Shown: positions 21,830 to 35,400 of the stretch, piece by piece
Position numbering within the stretch: position 1 is the first letter of the stretch
Layout of the letters: each line of letters begins with the position of its first letter
DNA from: Bryopsis sp. KO-2023
Lineage: Eukaryota; Chlorophyta; Ulvophyceae; Bryopsidales; Bryopsidaceae
DNA length: 64,000 bases
Direction of reading: 5' to 3'
NCBI GenBank assembly: GCA_030272585.1
Contig: BSYQ01000004.1
Span: 1,736,001 to 1,800,000 of the forward strand
Made by a program: the position numbers and the translations under genes
The notes under the pieces: generated by a model
Database searches by the model: none
What the model was told of the DNA's origin: nothing
Seen by the model: the letters and a program-made list of their open reading frames with translations, nothing else

Positions 21830-24800
21830 GGATGGCTTTTCCTTTTTGGCCTGTACGCAACATTTTTAATGCTAAGGGTTGTATTGTGAAAACTCGAAAG
21901 TACAAGGCAAGCTTGCACCTTGACATTTTCACCTTTTTTGCCTTCTTTTTGGATTTGAAAATTACAGTGGCAGATTTGGCGGCGCTGAGTAAAGAAGATC
22001 CTGCAGCGGTGAAGTGGTGCTTGGCAGGAGCGACTTCGAGGGTGCGTTGTCTTGTGCGGCCGCAAAGCTTTCCATATTTCTCGATGGTATCTTCGATATC
22101 ATCATCCCCTTCCAAGCGGTTGAAAACATTCAAATCGACCTCGCGAAGAGCACCTTTGAATCCCACCGACACCACTTGCTTATCCTCACCACCACCCAAT
22201 CCCTCAGCGCTCTTTTCTGCCAAAAAAGCGATTTCCTTTCCGGAAACTCCTTTCACAGTTTGTGACTCCAGTACTGGCTTGACGTCTTCCTGAACATCTC
22301 CTTCTTCTTCCTGTAAGTGTTGGCTCTTTCGGAGGGTAGCGATGCCGAATTGCCTCGCAATGCCATCCATTTCCATAGTCACCAACCTCTCCTCCAGGAC
22401 GTCAAGCCCCACTTCATATTCCACTCCCGAAACGTTCTCAAATTCCAGTCGTCTTCCCCGCATCATTCTTTTTATTTCTCCAGTTTCCTGAGATGCTTCC
22501 TCAAACACCCTTTCCTTGACGATCACATTGATGTCGCGGCCGGACGGCGATGTGAGAGTTTTTCCGCCTTTGTCGACCTCCCTCGTCGTGTTGAGAGTCA
22601 AATCTCTTTGCGATTTGGCCCGCACAGCGCAATGCTTCGATGCTGTTTCCTCAACGGGCGTGTGAGAAACGAGGGTATCAAGTTTCTCAAGCTCCAATTC
22701 GGGATCATCTTTTCCTGTACTGATCACCACCTTCTTTACTCGATTCATCCTATCCTCGTCCAAGCACTCCTCCACAAGGTAGAAAAGTTTTGTAGGATCG
22801 AGGTGCGGGGAAATCTCTTGCACAAGCTTTCCATGCTCCTCGATTAGGAAGAGTTGCTGCCTGATCAAGCTTTCGAAAGTTCCCAGTTCTATTTCGTGTT
22901 GTTTTCCATTGAAGGGAACGGTGGCAACGGTTTCCTGACGTTTCCCTTGTTCATCTGGAGGCAGTGAGCACACAATGAATTCGTCACTCTTCCTCTTTGA
23001 ACGAAAAGATTTTCTTGAAAGAGGGTACAGAGGTCACAAAATCCAAAGCAACAGATCTGTCGAGTGCATTGGGTGAAACTTTAGAGTGCGTTTTCCCCAG
23101 CATATACAAAGAAAGCGCATTTTGTTCCCTTGATCCCGTACCCTCAACTCGATAAGCTGTTCGTTTCGAAGCCACCTCTTCTTCCTCGAGCTCGTCCACC
23201 TCTTCGATATCATCATCCCCTTCTGAGTGGTGCCGCACTGTGCCACCTTTCGCAACTATTTCTGCGAGCATTGTCTGGCTCGCAAACTCCCAACTTCCCA
23301 GCTCAATCTCGTATATTACATCTTCCACCTCGATCAAAACCTTCTTCCGTCTTGTACTCTTGTTTTTATTGTTTTTGGTGCTCGGACCCAAACGATGGTT
23401 TTCATCAAGGATCGTCTCCCCCGCCATGAAAACAACTCTCTCCCCTAAAGGCGTTTCGATTACCCCGAACAAAAAGAAATCAAATCCCTGGATGGAAAAC
23501 AGCGTTGCATAACCCAGCCCTCAGAAAAATGCAACTCAGCATTTCATGAAAAACCTATTCTCACCTTGACATTCCTGTAGATCAACACCGAAGCTTCCTT
23601 CCTCCTCCTGTCCGTCTATCGCACTGAGAAAGGCCTGAACAGATATCTTGGGAGCCAGGCGCTTTAAAACATTCAAATCGAAAAGAGCACCTTCGAATCC
23701 CACCGACGCCACTTGCTTTTCCTCACCACCACCCAATCCCCCAGCACTCTTGTCTGACCAAAAGGTGATTTCCTTTACGGAAACTCCTTTCACAGTTTGT
23801 GTCTCAAGTACTGGCTCGACGTCTTCCTGAACATCTCCTCCTCCTTCCTGTGATTGTTGGCTCTTTCGGAGGGTAGCGAATTTCCTCGCAATGTCATCAA
23901 TGTCCATAGTCGCCAACCTCCCCTCCAGGACGTCAAGCCGCACTTCATACTCCACTCCCGAATTATTCTCAAATTCCAGTCGTATCCTTCTTTTTATTTC
24001 TTCAGTTTCCTGAGATGCCTCCTCAAAAAACACCCTTTCCTTGACGATCACAACGATGTCGCGGCCGGACGGCGATCTGAGAGTTTTTTCGCCTTTGTTG
24101 ACCTCCCTCGTCGTGTTGAGTGTCAAATCTCTTAAGGGAAGGCTCTTCTGCGATTTGGCCCGCACAGCACCATGCTTCGATGCTGTTTCCTCAAGGGGCA
24201 TGTGAGAAACAAGCGTCTCAAGTTTCTCAAGCTCCGATGCGTGATCACCTTTTCCTGTACTGATCACCACCTTCTTTACTCGATTCATCCTATCCTCGTC
24301 CAAGCACTCCTCCACAAGGTAGAAAAGTTTTGTAGGATCGAGGTGCGGGGAAATCTCTTGCACAAGCTTTCCATGCTCCTCGATTAGGAAGAGTTGCTGC
24401 CTGATCAAGCTTTCGAAAGTTCCCAGTTCTATTTCGTGTTGTTTCCCATTGAAGGGAAGTTGCCGCCGCCGAATTCGACCTTTCAAACCATCCCCACCAG
24501 GGGCCTCCGTTCCAGATTCTGAAATGATACAGGCCACCTTTCCCTCTGCCTCATTGGCAACGACACGCTTTCCCAGTGGCGTCGACCCTGGAGAATCGAC
24601 CGTGCCATCCACGTTGGGAACTATGCTGTGAGGATTTGAAGTTCCGTGCTTCTCCAGCACTTCAGACAGCCCCATCTGCAGCCCACAGTTTTCGAAAGTG
24701 GGCACATCTACACAGCAATACACGTTGTCATGCAAGACAACAGCGACATCGAAAGACGACTCTCCAAAATCTCCAGGAATCTTCGTCACATTGTAACAAA

Positions 24801-27495
24801 TGTCCCGGCCATCTCCACAAATCATCCATCTAACTTCTTGCTCAGTATTGGGGACGAACATTCCGTGCTTGGACACGATTGCCTCCGTCGCCAATTGTTT
24901 GGGGTCTCGATATTGCTCCATAATGTGAAGCGGAACGTAGCATGTTTTGTCAGCGTGCTTCACAACAGCCATCTCTCGTTCCCCAGATGACCCAGCCAGA
25001 GAAACAGTGGTAAATACCGTTTTGCTATCGACACCACCTTCATCCTGAACAAGCAGCCCCTTGGAATAGAGGTCGCCATGCTCAGAAAAGATCTCAGAGA
25101 GGGGATGCTCCGAACGCCCATCCTGTGTTTGTATGGTCTGTTTTGATACGATCCTTGTCGGCGGAACCACCGGACCGCGGGAGTATTTCGCCAGTAGTTG
25201 TGCTGTTGGCATACTCCCAACCACGTTTTCAAACCGGTACGTGGCCGAATCGAAGCCATACCTTTGGCCGCCATGTTCTATGACCGCAACATATTTCCCG
25301 CTCTTATCATTGCCATTTTCTTGATACTTCAATCTATTGCCAGCCACATCTTCGATATGTCGAACCTCGACAGGTGGAGACCCAGAGGGGGCTTGTGGCG
25401 ATGCGTCCCTCGCAACCTCTCCGTCCTTCTTGATAATCTGGGATAGGGATTCGCCACGAATCATATACTCGAACGTATCCTTATCGACCAAGTAGCTATG
25501 GCCCTGATGCTTGACGACGGCTTTCCTCAGTAGGGTTACATCTGTTTCCCCGTTTTCTGGGATCTCCACCAGAGTGTACTTGACCTTCCCGTAAAAGCTC
25601 CAAATAACAGGCCGGCCAATCAAGGTAACTTTTGAGATTTGTCCTTGTCCTTCCATAGCAGCCAGGTGACCATGCTTCTCAAAGAGAATGTCCAATGGCA
25701 TCTCGGGAGAAAGACGTTTGAGAGAATCGAAGTCCAAACAGTCGTCTTCGCCCTCAATGGCCATTTCCTGGACTTTGCCGTCTCCTGCTATTGCTTCGAG
25801 GATACCACCAACGACATCCTCCCCGTTCACATCCTCTATATCTCCGTCACCTCGATCAATGAAGTCGAAGAACGCGTTGCCTGCCAAGTGTCCGTGCTCC
25901 CCGATGATTTTCGACAGTGGGATGCTTCCATCCAAAGATTCCAGCAGACCGGCGTCGACACAGTAGTCTTCACCGTTGTGCTTGACAGTCGCGATACGGT
26001 GCAGAAGACCCCCCTTCTCGATGTGAAATATTGTGGCGTTAATTCTGGCCCCATCTGATCTTGTTATCACTCCTCCCTCGACTTTTCTCCTCAGCCTGAA
26101 ACGATCCGCCCCTCCTACCGTGAGCTTTCCATCTTGCTCGATCGATTCGTCCATAGGCAGTGGAGACCCCGTGTTGGTAATGTCACTCCTGGCCCCCTCC
26201 TGCACACTTGACTCTAATCTTGGTGACATCATGCTGCTGGCAAGAGTTGAAACAATTGCTGCCAGGCATTCTTTCTCCTGTTCAATCTCTTTCATCAACG
26301 ACAAGCGTTCGGCCTGATCAACGATGGAAGAGCATTTTATGAGATTCGAAAAAAAGACGTTTGCTGGAGGTGGTGAAAGACGGACTTTCAGAAGGGGAAG
26401 GTACCTCCAGTTGCTGCAAGTTCCCAGGTGTTGATGCACGGCTCTCGGCCTCCTCATGCTCTTCCATGACCTTCATGAGAACGCCGAGGTGCTCTTCCAG
26501 CTTCTGTTTCTCCTGCTGGAGCGTTTGTCTCTCTTTGTCAATCTCCGCCTCAAGAATTTCCGCTTCCTCTTTGAGTTGCGCCACGCTTACACCATCGCCA
26601 TCAGCATTCCCAATGCTCTCCTCATGAACAGGCGGCAACCCTTCCAGAGGATCCTTTGAGGAATTTGCTTGGGTGTTCACCGTGAGCGACAGAGAACATG
26701 AGTCGCCGTCGGTGGAAAGCGACACCTTGACGCTTTCGTCGAGGTGGTCAGTCGATCCGGTTTCCACCCTTTGGCCGTCATCCAGCTTCGCCTCTGAACA
26801 ACCATCCTCAACCCCGCTTGGAGCGATGGCAACAGTTACCTTCACAGAATCCCCCTCCTGGTGCATTTCAAGGACTACACACTCTTGCGACAATTGGGAG
26901 GTCTCTGTGGTGCATGGTCCCTGGATATCAGGGGTTTTCTCTCGTTCCGCGTTCCCCAAGCCATCATTTGGCTTTGAATTTTTTGAGACAGATTCTCTTG
27001 CTTCTGTCCCTGTTGCAATTGTTTCGATCATCGCTTTTCCCCCTTGCTTGATTTTGCCTCCAGACACTTGCGAATCTTGCAGCAACGTTTCATCTCTAGT
27101 TCTTAGAGTCCCAAAATCCCCTTCAGTCTCTCCCAGGTTTGCGCGATCATTTTAGGGATTGACGGGAACAACCTGGGTCCGATCTTCTTCCATCCTCATT
27201 TCAGAAGTAGTTTGACTCGTTCCTGGGACCGTCTTTGCTCCTTCGCCCATTTTCAATTCGCTCAGCGCCCTTTCCTGCTCCCCAGTATTGAGTTGCCGTT
27301 GAGGAGTCACAACAAGTGAAAGTCTTTCTTCAACATCAAGATGCACTGCTATTTCTCCATCGCTCGATAGTCTCTCAGCGCCCGGAATTGGCGGCGACAT
27401 ATCGCTGTGGTCGCATTGGGGTTGCAGTTCAAGGGAAACCCCGTCCATCAGATAAGCCATTTCGAGAGGAACGCGTTCAGATCTCTGAGAATCAC
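21830..27495 (-). repeat. Right arm of large inverted duplication (partner 1-4560)
   Basis: See the left arm. The spacer between arms is about 17 kb and holds gene B, the inner inverted repeat and the protease gene. The break at about 21830 falls just beyond gene A's third intron, so the pyruvate-kinase-like exon was not included or was later lost. Confidence 0.8.
22080..24460 (-). repeat. Internal direct duplication inside pseudogene C
   Basis: Repeats R6-R9 of the family occur twice in the same orientation: about 23570-24460 and about 22080-22930. The two copies flank the exon that encodes the GVIETPLGERVV module. About 190 bp (22721-22910 against 24252-24442) look base-for-base identical, while the flanks differ at many sites and by indels, which suggests a recent gene-conversion tract or a partial re-duplication. 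Confidence 0.7.
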
Positions 27496-27838
27496 TGCCA
27501 ACAATTTTTGTGACACCAGATAGACTCTCATCAGTTTCGCACTGATCCCCACCACTGGACGCATCGTCAGGACACCCCCCTGGGGAACGTGGCTCGTCTT
27601 CCCTGGTTTGCGTTGAACTGGACTCGCGGAGCAAGCTGGAGGGTCTAGTGTTCACAAAGGAGGCGGCACTGGAGTTCTGGTGGTGGTGATATATTGATGT
27701 TGATGTTGTGTGGGTGAGACATTGGAGATTTTCTTTATGACTGATTACAGAATCAATTTCTGTTTTTGTTTTGTTTTCACAACTTTTTTGAAGAAGCAAC
27801 CACAAATATAAATCTTTATGATTGAAAATTATGTGCAA

Positions 27839-29462
27839 ATGTCAGCCAGCCAAGAAAAAAAACCCACCACATCGTACACGTATGTTCTCCTTCCCATTGT
27901 TTCGTCAACCTTTTTTTTTTTCACCCTCCTTTCTTTCCGAGAGTCGATAATTCACTTGACCACTGTACAAACCTTTTCTTTCTTTTTCTCGTTTATGTTA
28001 CCGTCTTTCCCCTCCCCCCACCCCCAACCACAAAAAAACTCAAAAGAAAACGGGAAAAAAAAGTCGCATTTTATCAGCATTTTTTCTTCAATTTTTTTTT
28101 CTGCTCCTTTTGGCTGATGTAGACAGACACTCAGGACCCTTTCCAAAAACTCGAATATTTGTTTTCTATAAATGGAAAACATTTCGAGGGTCTCTGTCCA
28201 GAGTTGAAATGAAAAATAATTCGCCCACCCGGTCAACCCCCTTCCCTCCACAGAATGTTTTACTTTACAAGTATATCCATCGATGATTTCCTTTCTTCAG
28301 CAGTCCAGTTTGCCTGCCTTTCCAAACATGATTGTCTGCTTGTTTGTCTGACCACATGACCCACCCAGTTTTTTGGGTTTTTTTTCCACACACAAACAAT
28401 GAGTGGAAAAAACAAATGCCATTTCCTTTCCAAAAAATAAAACAAGAAAAAAAGGAACAGCGCTCTCTCTCCCCTTCCGGTCCCGATTGCATCCTCTTGA
28501 TGCAAAGTATGAAATTCTCTTGATCGTCGCCTCAATGTCACTTTCCCCCTTCTTTCTTTCTTTTTTTCTTTTTTTTTTAAACTCCTATGGGGTGAAAACT
28601 GCCCACCACCAAAAAAGCAAAAGCAAAAGAGTTGAAAATGAGAAAACTTCTTCCACCAAAACATCTGCCCCTTTTTAGGATTGGTTTTTTCCCTCATCCC
28701 TGAATTCGAGTGCAATTCAACTCAAAACTGCTCCCTAATTTTCAAACAGAAGTGACAAAAACACCAGACGAAACTCTCCCAAAGTTCATTTTCATGTTTT
28801 TCTTTCCTTTTTTTCCCTACTACAACTTCACCATATCATATTGTTTTAATCTTTTCCAAATGTTTTTTCTTGCCCCCCCTCCCTCTTTTTTCTTACTAAA
28901 GGGCATCAAAAAAAACCCAGCTTTTATGTTCATCATAACACACTTCCTTCCAACCTTTCTCTGACATGGCTCCAGACACCCCATATTTGCAATTCTCAAC
29001 TCTCTTGCAGAAAAATTTCAAATACAAATTATTCCAAAGTTAGGTGAGTTCCACTTGAGTCAATTTTTTTTCTCTCTCTCCCTCTCAGTGTCCCTCTTGT
29101 GTATTGCTTTTTTCTTTTTCCAGCTCACTCTCTTTCATAAGGAAAAAAGCCTCCTCCATACAACCCCCCAAAAAAATGCTTCCTGTCTGTTTTGTCCAAG
29201 GTGTTCACGACAAGGGGGCTATCACAAAAAAAAACAAAAAAAAGAATCGATGGAATTTCGTGGAAGAATTTGCTTGTTGTTTCTTCTGTTTTTTTTCCTC
29301 TTCTTTTTCTCTCTCTCTCTCTCTCTCTCTTTTTCACTATGCTCTTGTGGGGTGCAGTCTGTCAATCGGGCTTGTTCGTATGAGGACCTTTTTTTCGAAA
29401 GTGGCGAAAGGAGAGAGAGAGAGAGCGAGATAGAGAGAGAGTGAATGGAGCAGAGTTTTTCC
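27839..29462. repeat. AT-rich low-complexity spacer with CT and GA microsatellites
   Basis: Poly-T and poly-A tracts dominate. A (CT)n run lies at about 29308-29332, and GA-rich tracts lie at about 29410-29443. The CT and GA runs are complementary and about 80 bp apart, so the intervening sequence could sit in a hairpin loop. No coding signal apart from the last exon of the giant gene at the right edge. Confidence 0.6.
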
Positions 29463-32400
29463 CTAGCCTTCGAGGAGACCACTGCCAGAAGGTTGAAAAC
29501 CTGTCGGTAATTGAAAATCATTCCTGAAAAAACATCAACAGCACACAGAACACGTCAATCCAGATTATCAACAAAAGAAGTCCCCCACCCCCCCAAAAAA
29601 GCGCAAGAAAACCTAGACAATGCCTCAATATGCACACCTCCCCAGTGGAAGCCATAAAGATCAGGGTCAATCATTCAGCCAATTCAGGAGAATGAGAGAG
29701 ATAGAGAAAAAATAAAGCACACTCACCCAAAATATTCGCCCAACAAACTACTGGGAGCCCCATCGTCTCCGCTTGAGGCACCACCTTGGTTCCCTGTGGA
29801 CTTGTTGACTTGTGGCTCCCCCTCCTTCGCCTTGTCTTCTTCTATGCTCGGCTTCTGATCGTCTTTCTTCTGTTGGCTTTCGCCAGATGGTGTTTCCTTC
29901 TGGTCAGACATGGGGAGCAGAGCTTTGACAACACCTTCGCTCCATGCAGGAATCAACACTGAGTCGATTCGATGCACCACAGATGCACAAGCACCTGGAA
30001 ACAGGAAAAGAAACACACACACTCACTCACTAATTCACTCTAAAAGTACACGAGTTATGGAATATGAGAAAATATTATTAATAATCAAATATCAATAAAT
30101 GCAAAACGGATCAAACTATACTGCAATTAGTGAGAATTCCTCTCTTCTCTTCTGTTTTTGGTGCTTCAAAATCGGTTGGGGTTAAAAACTACTTGCTAAA
30201 TTTGCTGTTGTATTGGATATTACCTTCCGAAATTTTTGAAACAGGATTAGGTGTGATTTTCTACAGCTCTTGCAATTTTCAAATTTCGATTTAGAAAAAA
30301 AAAGAGCCCATCATCTCGACTCACTTATGTCAGGAGAGACGATTTCAGCTGTCACATCGCCTGCCGACACGAAAACCCTGTGGTCATCTCTTTCGACTTT
30401 CAATGCTCCGTTTCCAGCCACAAGGTCGTAAAAGGAGCCAAGGAATGTCACGTATGTCTGACCGTTTTGCAGAGCCGACATTTGAACCCTTCCAGCCACC
30501 ACATGAAAAAGAAGGAGCTTCTGTAGCTGGTTTATTACTTCCGGTGAGTTGTCGTTCAGCATGCGGTCAATCGTGTAATTGCCTGGCAGATTTTTCCATG
30601 CTTTGTCGATTGGAGCAAAAATCGTGGCTTTCAAATGAGGATTCCTGAGTTCCTCAGCCAGACCTGTCAAAAAAGGGAAAAACAAAGTTTAGCCAGCACC
30701 CGTCGAGAAAGGAAGAAAAAGATTGATATATAGATATCAGCATTAATTCAATCAGGATATATAAAATGCTTCTGGCGAACGATTTCTGACTTCATTTTTT
30801 TACTATTGGAAGTGGTTTCAGAAAATAAAGTATATGATTTTTAGTTATTTTATTTATTTTTTAATTTCAAAGCTGTACACCTGCCCATACATACTGTTCA
30901 ACGAAGATCGAAATTAATTTCATGTAAAAAAATGCCTCTTTGAAAAATACTGGGCCCCTTTTCTTACCAGCTTTCATCAGTAGTTGTGTGATAATGCTCT
31001 GCCCAGATTCAGCCCCGTCATTTAATACTTTGGTAATGGAGCTGCAGGTTTCAGCTCCTGTCGCTGTAGGCAAGAAACTGTTGGTGTCGGTCGGCCACAC
31101 CAGCTTCTTCACCAAGTGAACAACAGAGCCACACAGGCCGATATTCGGGATGTCGACTGTGCTGTACCGTTCATCTTCACCCATCTGTAAAAACCCACAA
31201 GAAACTTTCTTTCTGTTTTTTACTCTCTGCATGGATTAGTTCGTGAAATCGTAGAAAACAATGACTGCTCCACGAAGGTTCATCATATTTCAGAAAGCTG
31301 GGGGAAAAAAGCCCTTCCAACACACTCAGCCCCTCAAAATATATATTTTTTCCACCTGCAAGAAGAATCACCATGGATTGGATTCTATTGATTTTTTTTC
31401 TTCTTTTAAATGTAAATTATCTTTTCCAGTAAAATGTTTGTTTTTGTTTTCGTACCAAAACCCAGGTGTCTCCCTCCTTTTTGACCGTCAACGACTCCGA
31501 ACTCGGCCCCATATCATTTGTCGCGTTCTCGGCAATTCCTGTATACATGGTGTCCAGCTTCATCCCATCATAGAAATCGTCAGTAGTGACCACCTGAGGA
31601 ACGACATTCGACAGCAATGCCTTTCGGATGAAATTCAGGGTCTCCACTGAATCGTCATTAATGATCCGTTCCAGAGCTAGATGCTCTGGCATGTTGACGA
31701 AGGCCGAATCCATTGGAAAAAACATCGTGGAGCGGAGGTCGGGGTCCTGAAGCTCTTCCAGTAGCCCTGTGGGAGGGGGGTGAACAGAAACTTTTACTTT
31801 TATTCAATGCGTACAAAAAATGGACAAATGAAAGACACCCCATCTGTAGATTTACACAGAAATGAAAAAAAATAGAACATAGAAATACATAGAAATTAGT
31901 AATCACTCAAAACTGGTACGGTTAACTGCCTGGGAGGAATGATCCTACAGTACCTGACTTTTTGATGAGTGTATTGACTATGCTGAGCTGCGATTTCCCC
32001 ATGTCACTGTCCAAGAACTGTTCCAAGGTATCGCATGGCAGACGGGAATCTGGAGCCATCACATTGCTTGGTAAAGGCGGAAAATTCCCTGGGGCCGGAG
32101 GTGCACCCCGTGGAGGTGCTGGTGGAGGCCCTCCAGGTCCCTGGATACCCGGGGAGCCAAGAACCGCACTAACCACGTTGAAGTCCAAAGTGTTTTGGCT
32201 GAGACCCCTTCCATGAATGGCTTCAAAATTGGAGTCCACAAGCGTGAAAGGAGCCCAGGGTGTGAATTGATCATGCACCTTGAAGAATCTTTCGCTGGGG
32301 ATGCTTTGGAGCTTTCGTCTTTTGCCTTCAGTGCCCCCTGGTCTGACAGGGGCTGGAGCTTTGTCGTCGACTTCACTCTCCCCCGAATCTGTTACTTGAA

Positions 32401-35400
32401 TGGATGGCTCCTCCGCCCTCTCGAGCACCGGATCGGGCCCGACATCAGCCACACTTGATTCAGGGAGGACCAAATCTGCCTCGTCAATTCCATCCAATCC
32501 TGGCGATGCCCCTGCTGGAGGAGAGCTTGGTGGTGGCGGAGGTGGAATTATGTCCTGACCTGACAGGTCCGGGATCACTGGCTCTGGCTCCTCGACTCTT
32601 TCCAGCTCCGAAGGCGGCTGAATGTCAGAATCTGGAAGAGGGTCCTCATAATCCGAGACATCTTCGATCTTGACAAAGAAGGGCTCCTCAAAAGTGGATA
32701 CGTTGGATGAGGGCGGGGACGGAGGTGGGGATTGACGTGAAGCTTGAGATAGGCTTGGAGGTGGTGGAGGGGTTGGCTCAGGTAGCTCCAAAGGTGCCAA
32801 GGATCTGGGTTCAGTTTCAGGTTCAGGAGCATTGATGGCCAACTGAAAGTCCGAAAATTCAGGTCTGATATCGGGCACACCCTCTTCTTCGGGACTGGGA
32901 CCTCCCACCACGGAAGATATTTGCTCTTGCTCGTCAGGTTCAGCCAGGGGTACCTCCTGTTCTTGAGCCTCCTGGGCTGGTTGCAATGCTTCCTCGGTCG
33001 CTCCTTCCTCTGTCACTTCACTAAGTGGTCCAGCCGTCAGAACCTCTTTTCCAAGATCCTCCTCTGGCTCTGGTGCCAGCAAAGTACTTGATTCTACGTC
33101 TTGTGGCAATGAGCTTTCGTCCTCAGGCTCGGTCCCAGGCTCAATTTCGGGCTCAGCATCAAGCTGTTTTTCTGGCTCTGCGTCAGGCTCAGCGCCAGGT
33201 GGTGTTTCCAGCGACTCTTCTTCCTCAGGCACAAGAGTAGCGCCCTCCGTCTCAATGTCAGGCTCAGAAACTGGCCCTTGTTCCTCATCCAACAATGCCA
33301 CCGGCTCATCTGGACTCAGCTCAACCTCTGGTTCTGGACTGGTTTCCTCAATGGAGTCTTCCTCAGGAATTGGAGATTCGATCGAATCAAATTCCTCATC
33401 AGGGGTGTCTTTGTCGTCCTCCTCATCAGTCATGATCAGAGTGACATCCGGAGTTTCCTCAACGTCAGGCTCAAAAGAATCCAGACCTTCCTGTGCTGGG
33501 GCCTCCTCATCGGCTATTATCAGAGTGACATCTGGAGTTTCATCCACCTCAGGTTCAATTCCAGGCGATTCCGGAGCTTCCTGTTCTGGACCCTCCCCCT
33601 CAGTCATGATCAAAGTGACATCTGGAGTATCATCCACTTCAGGTTCAACTCCAGGCAAGTCCAGAGCCTCCTGTTCTGGACCCTCCTCATCGGCTATTAT
33701 CAGAGAAACCTCGGGACTCTCCTCAACGTCTGGGCCGGCACTGATCTCATTGTCAGTCACAATAAGAGACACATCAGGGGAGTCCAAAACTTCCGGCTCA
33801 TCCTCGGGACCCCCATCGTCATCCCTCGTAATCAAAGTGACCTCTTTCTCCTCCTCTTGCTCAGGGCTGCCCTCTTCATCAATCACCAACACTTCCTTCT
33901 CTTCCTCCGCTTTGGGACTGTCACCCTCTACGATGAGAGTGGCCTCCTCTTCTACCCCCTCTTGGTCTGGGCTGAACTCCTTATCTTCTGTTATCAATGT
34001 CACGCCTTTCTCTTCCTCTGGTTCGGGACTACTGTCCCTATTTTCAGCAACCAAGGCAATATCTTGTTCATCCTCCTCCGGTTGGGGTATTGTATCTTCA
34101 ACCTCTGCTTGCTCTCCCTCAGTGGAAGGGCTCAATAAAGGCACCTGGTGGGTCCCCATAAATCCATCAGAATAATTGACCACGGTCTGTTTCCCACTTC
34201 AAATTTGAGAATCGCCTTCAATGAAACGGGATATACTGTTTGTATCTGTTTTGACCAATTAGGTGGGATAGAATATCAAATTTTTTCTCATATTTTCTGG
34301 AGAACCCACATACCTCCACGTCGGGCTCAAGGGCAGGTGCTTCTGAACCTTCCACATCGCTACCCTCAGCATCAGGCTCGGTTGCAAGCACCCCCACCTC
34401 ATCGCTGGGTCCAGCTCCCTCCTCCTCCTCCTTCAATTTCAATTTCCAAACAAAATGTTATGTCAAGGTGCATCAGAGTCTTTTTGCATGACAAAAATGG
34501 AGGAAATAGAGGGTTTTCCTTTTTCTATAGAGTTCTTGGATGTGCCCACCTCACATGGGCAAACAGACACACCACAAACATCCAGACAGACTAAATCTGA
34601 AATGAGTTGCCTTTTTTTCCCTGAATTAGTCGAATCCAGATTGTTTTAGCTGATGTGACATCTTGAAAAATGAGCTATTGGGGGATGGCTACCCCAAGTG
34701 TGTACCTCCGTGAATGATTGATCAGGTTCTGGGATAGGTGGCTCTTCATCTGTCGCCGGTTCCTTCTCCTCATCTGGGGCCTTCAATTCCGGAGTGGCAT
34801 CCAGCTGGGGACCCTTTCACGGACAATATGCAATTGAGTCTCAGAATGACAAGTCCGGTCACCCATATATAAATGTATAGGAAAATTCGCAGGGGTAGGA
34901 AATGATTTATAAGCTTCCTTTGCGAGATTTCCAATATATTTTTATTTATTCCATAATTTGAAGTCTCTTTTTTCCCATAATGACCCCTCAAAGACCCCCT
35001 CATCCAGGGAGCTCAACATGCTATCTGCATCTTGGACATCAGAGAATTCAGTTCGATGTTACTAATGGTGATCGTTGCATTTCGGAAATCATTCACAATA
35101 TCCCGCAGCACGTTTTCTGGCTCGATCCAGCACTTCAGCAATTCGTCGTGGTCCCTGGACACGACTCACGTAATCGACATCGAAACTCGAGGCCGAGCGA
35201 CGAGTTACAATGTACCGGTCTTCTCGACCGCAGAACTGGTGTGAGGGGAAACTTGCGCAAGGTAGGCTATGGTATATGCATGGAAAAAATATTCATGGAA
35301 AAAAACACTGTAGTTCTGAAGGGGGATACACCGCGAAAACACACACCTCCGGTGGCGGCTCCAAAGACGGAAGCAAATTCTCCACAGACGTTACATTAAT

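Larger units (their letters stand above)
21830..27838 (-). pseudogene. Inverted, decaying copy C of the KHG-repeat gene
   Basis: On the minus strand it repeats gene A: acidic N-terminus, coiled coil, and the repeat series, including one module missing from gene A. Compared with gene A it has a Glu-to-stop change near 27152, one extra base in an A7 run near 26350 that shifts frame, loss of the intron 1 acceptor (CAG to CGG near 23465), and a stop directly after the intron 3 acceptor near 21868. Introns 1-3 are otherwise in the same places. It lacks the pyruvate-kinase-like tail: similarity to gene A stops near 21830. An open frame extends upstream of the shared Met (27460) to 27838, but I cannot place a start. 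It is probably non-functional; the homopolymer shift alone could be an assembly error, but the four changes together argue for decay. Confidence 0.7.

Noticed and set aside
1-27838. Reading the repeat family as part of a transposon or virus-like element
   Set aside because: I see no integrase, polymerase, capsid, protease or terminal repeats in any copy; host-type introns and pyruvate-kinase homology fit duplicated host genes better.
29055-29521. Ser/Leu- and Arg/Glu-rich frames over the microsatellites
   Set aside because: Products of CT and GA tracts; low complexity only.
33255-34175. Ser-rich plus-strand frame of about 300 codons
   Set aside because: Antisense of the acidic exon of the FAS1/ShKT gene (Glu and Asp codons read as Ser-rich in reverse).
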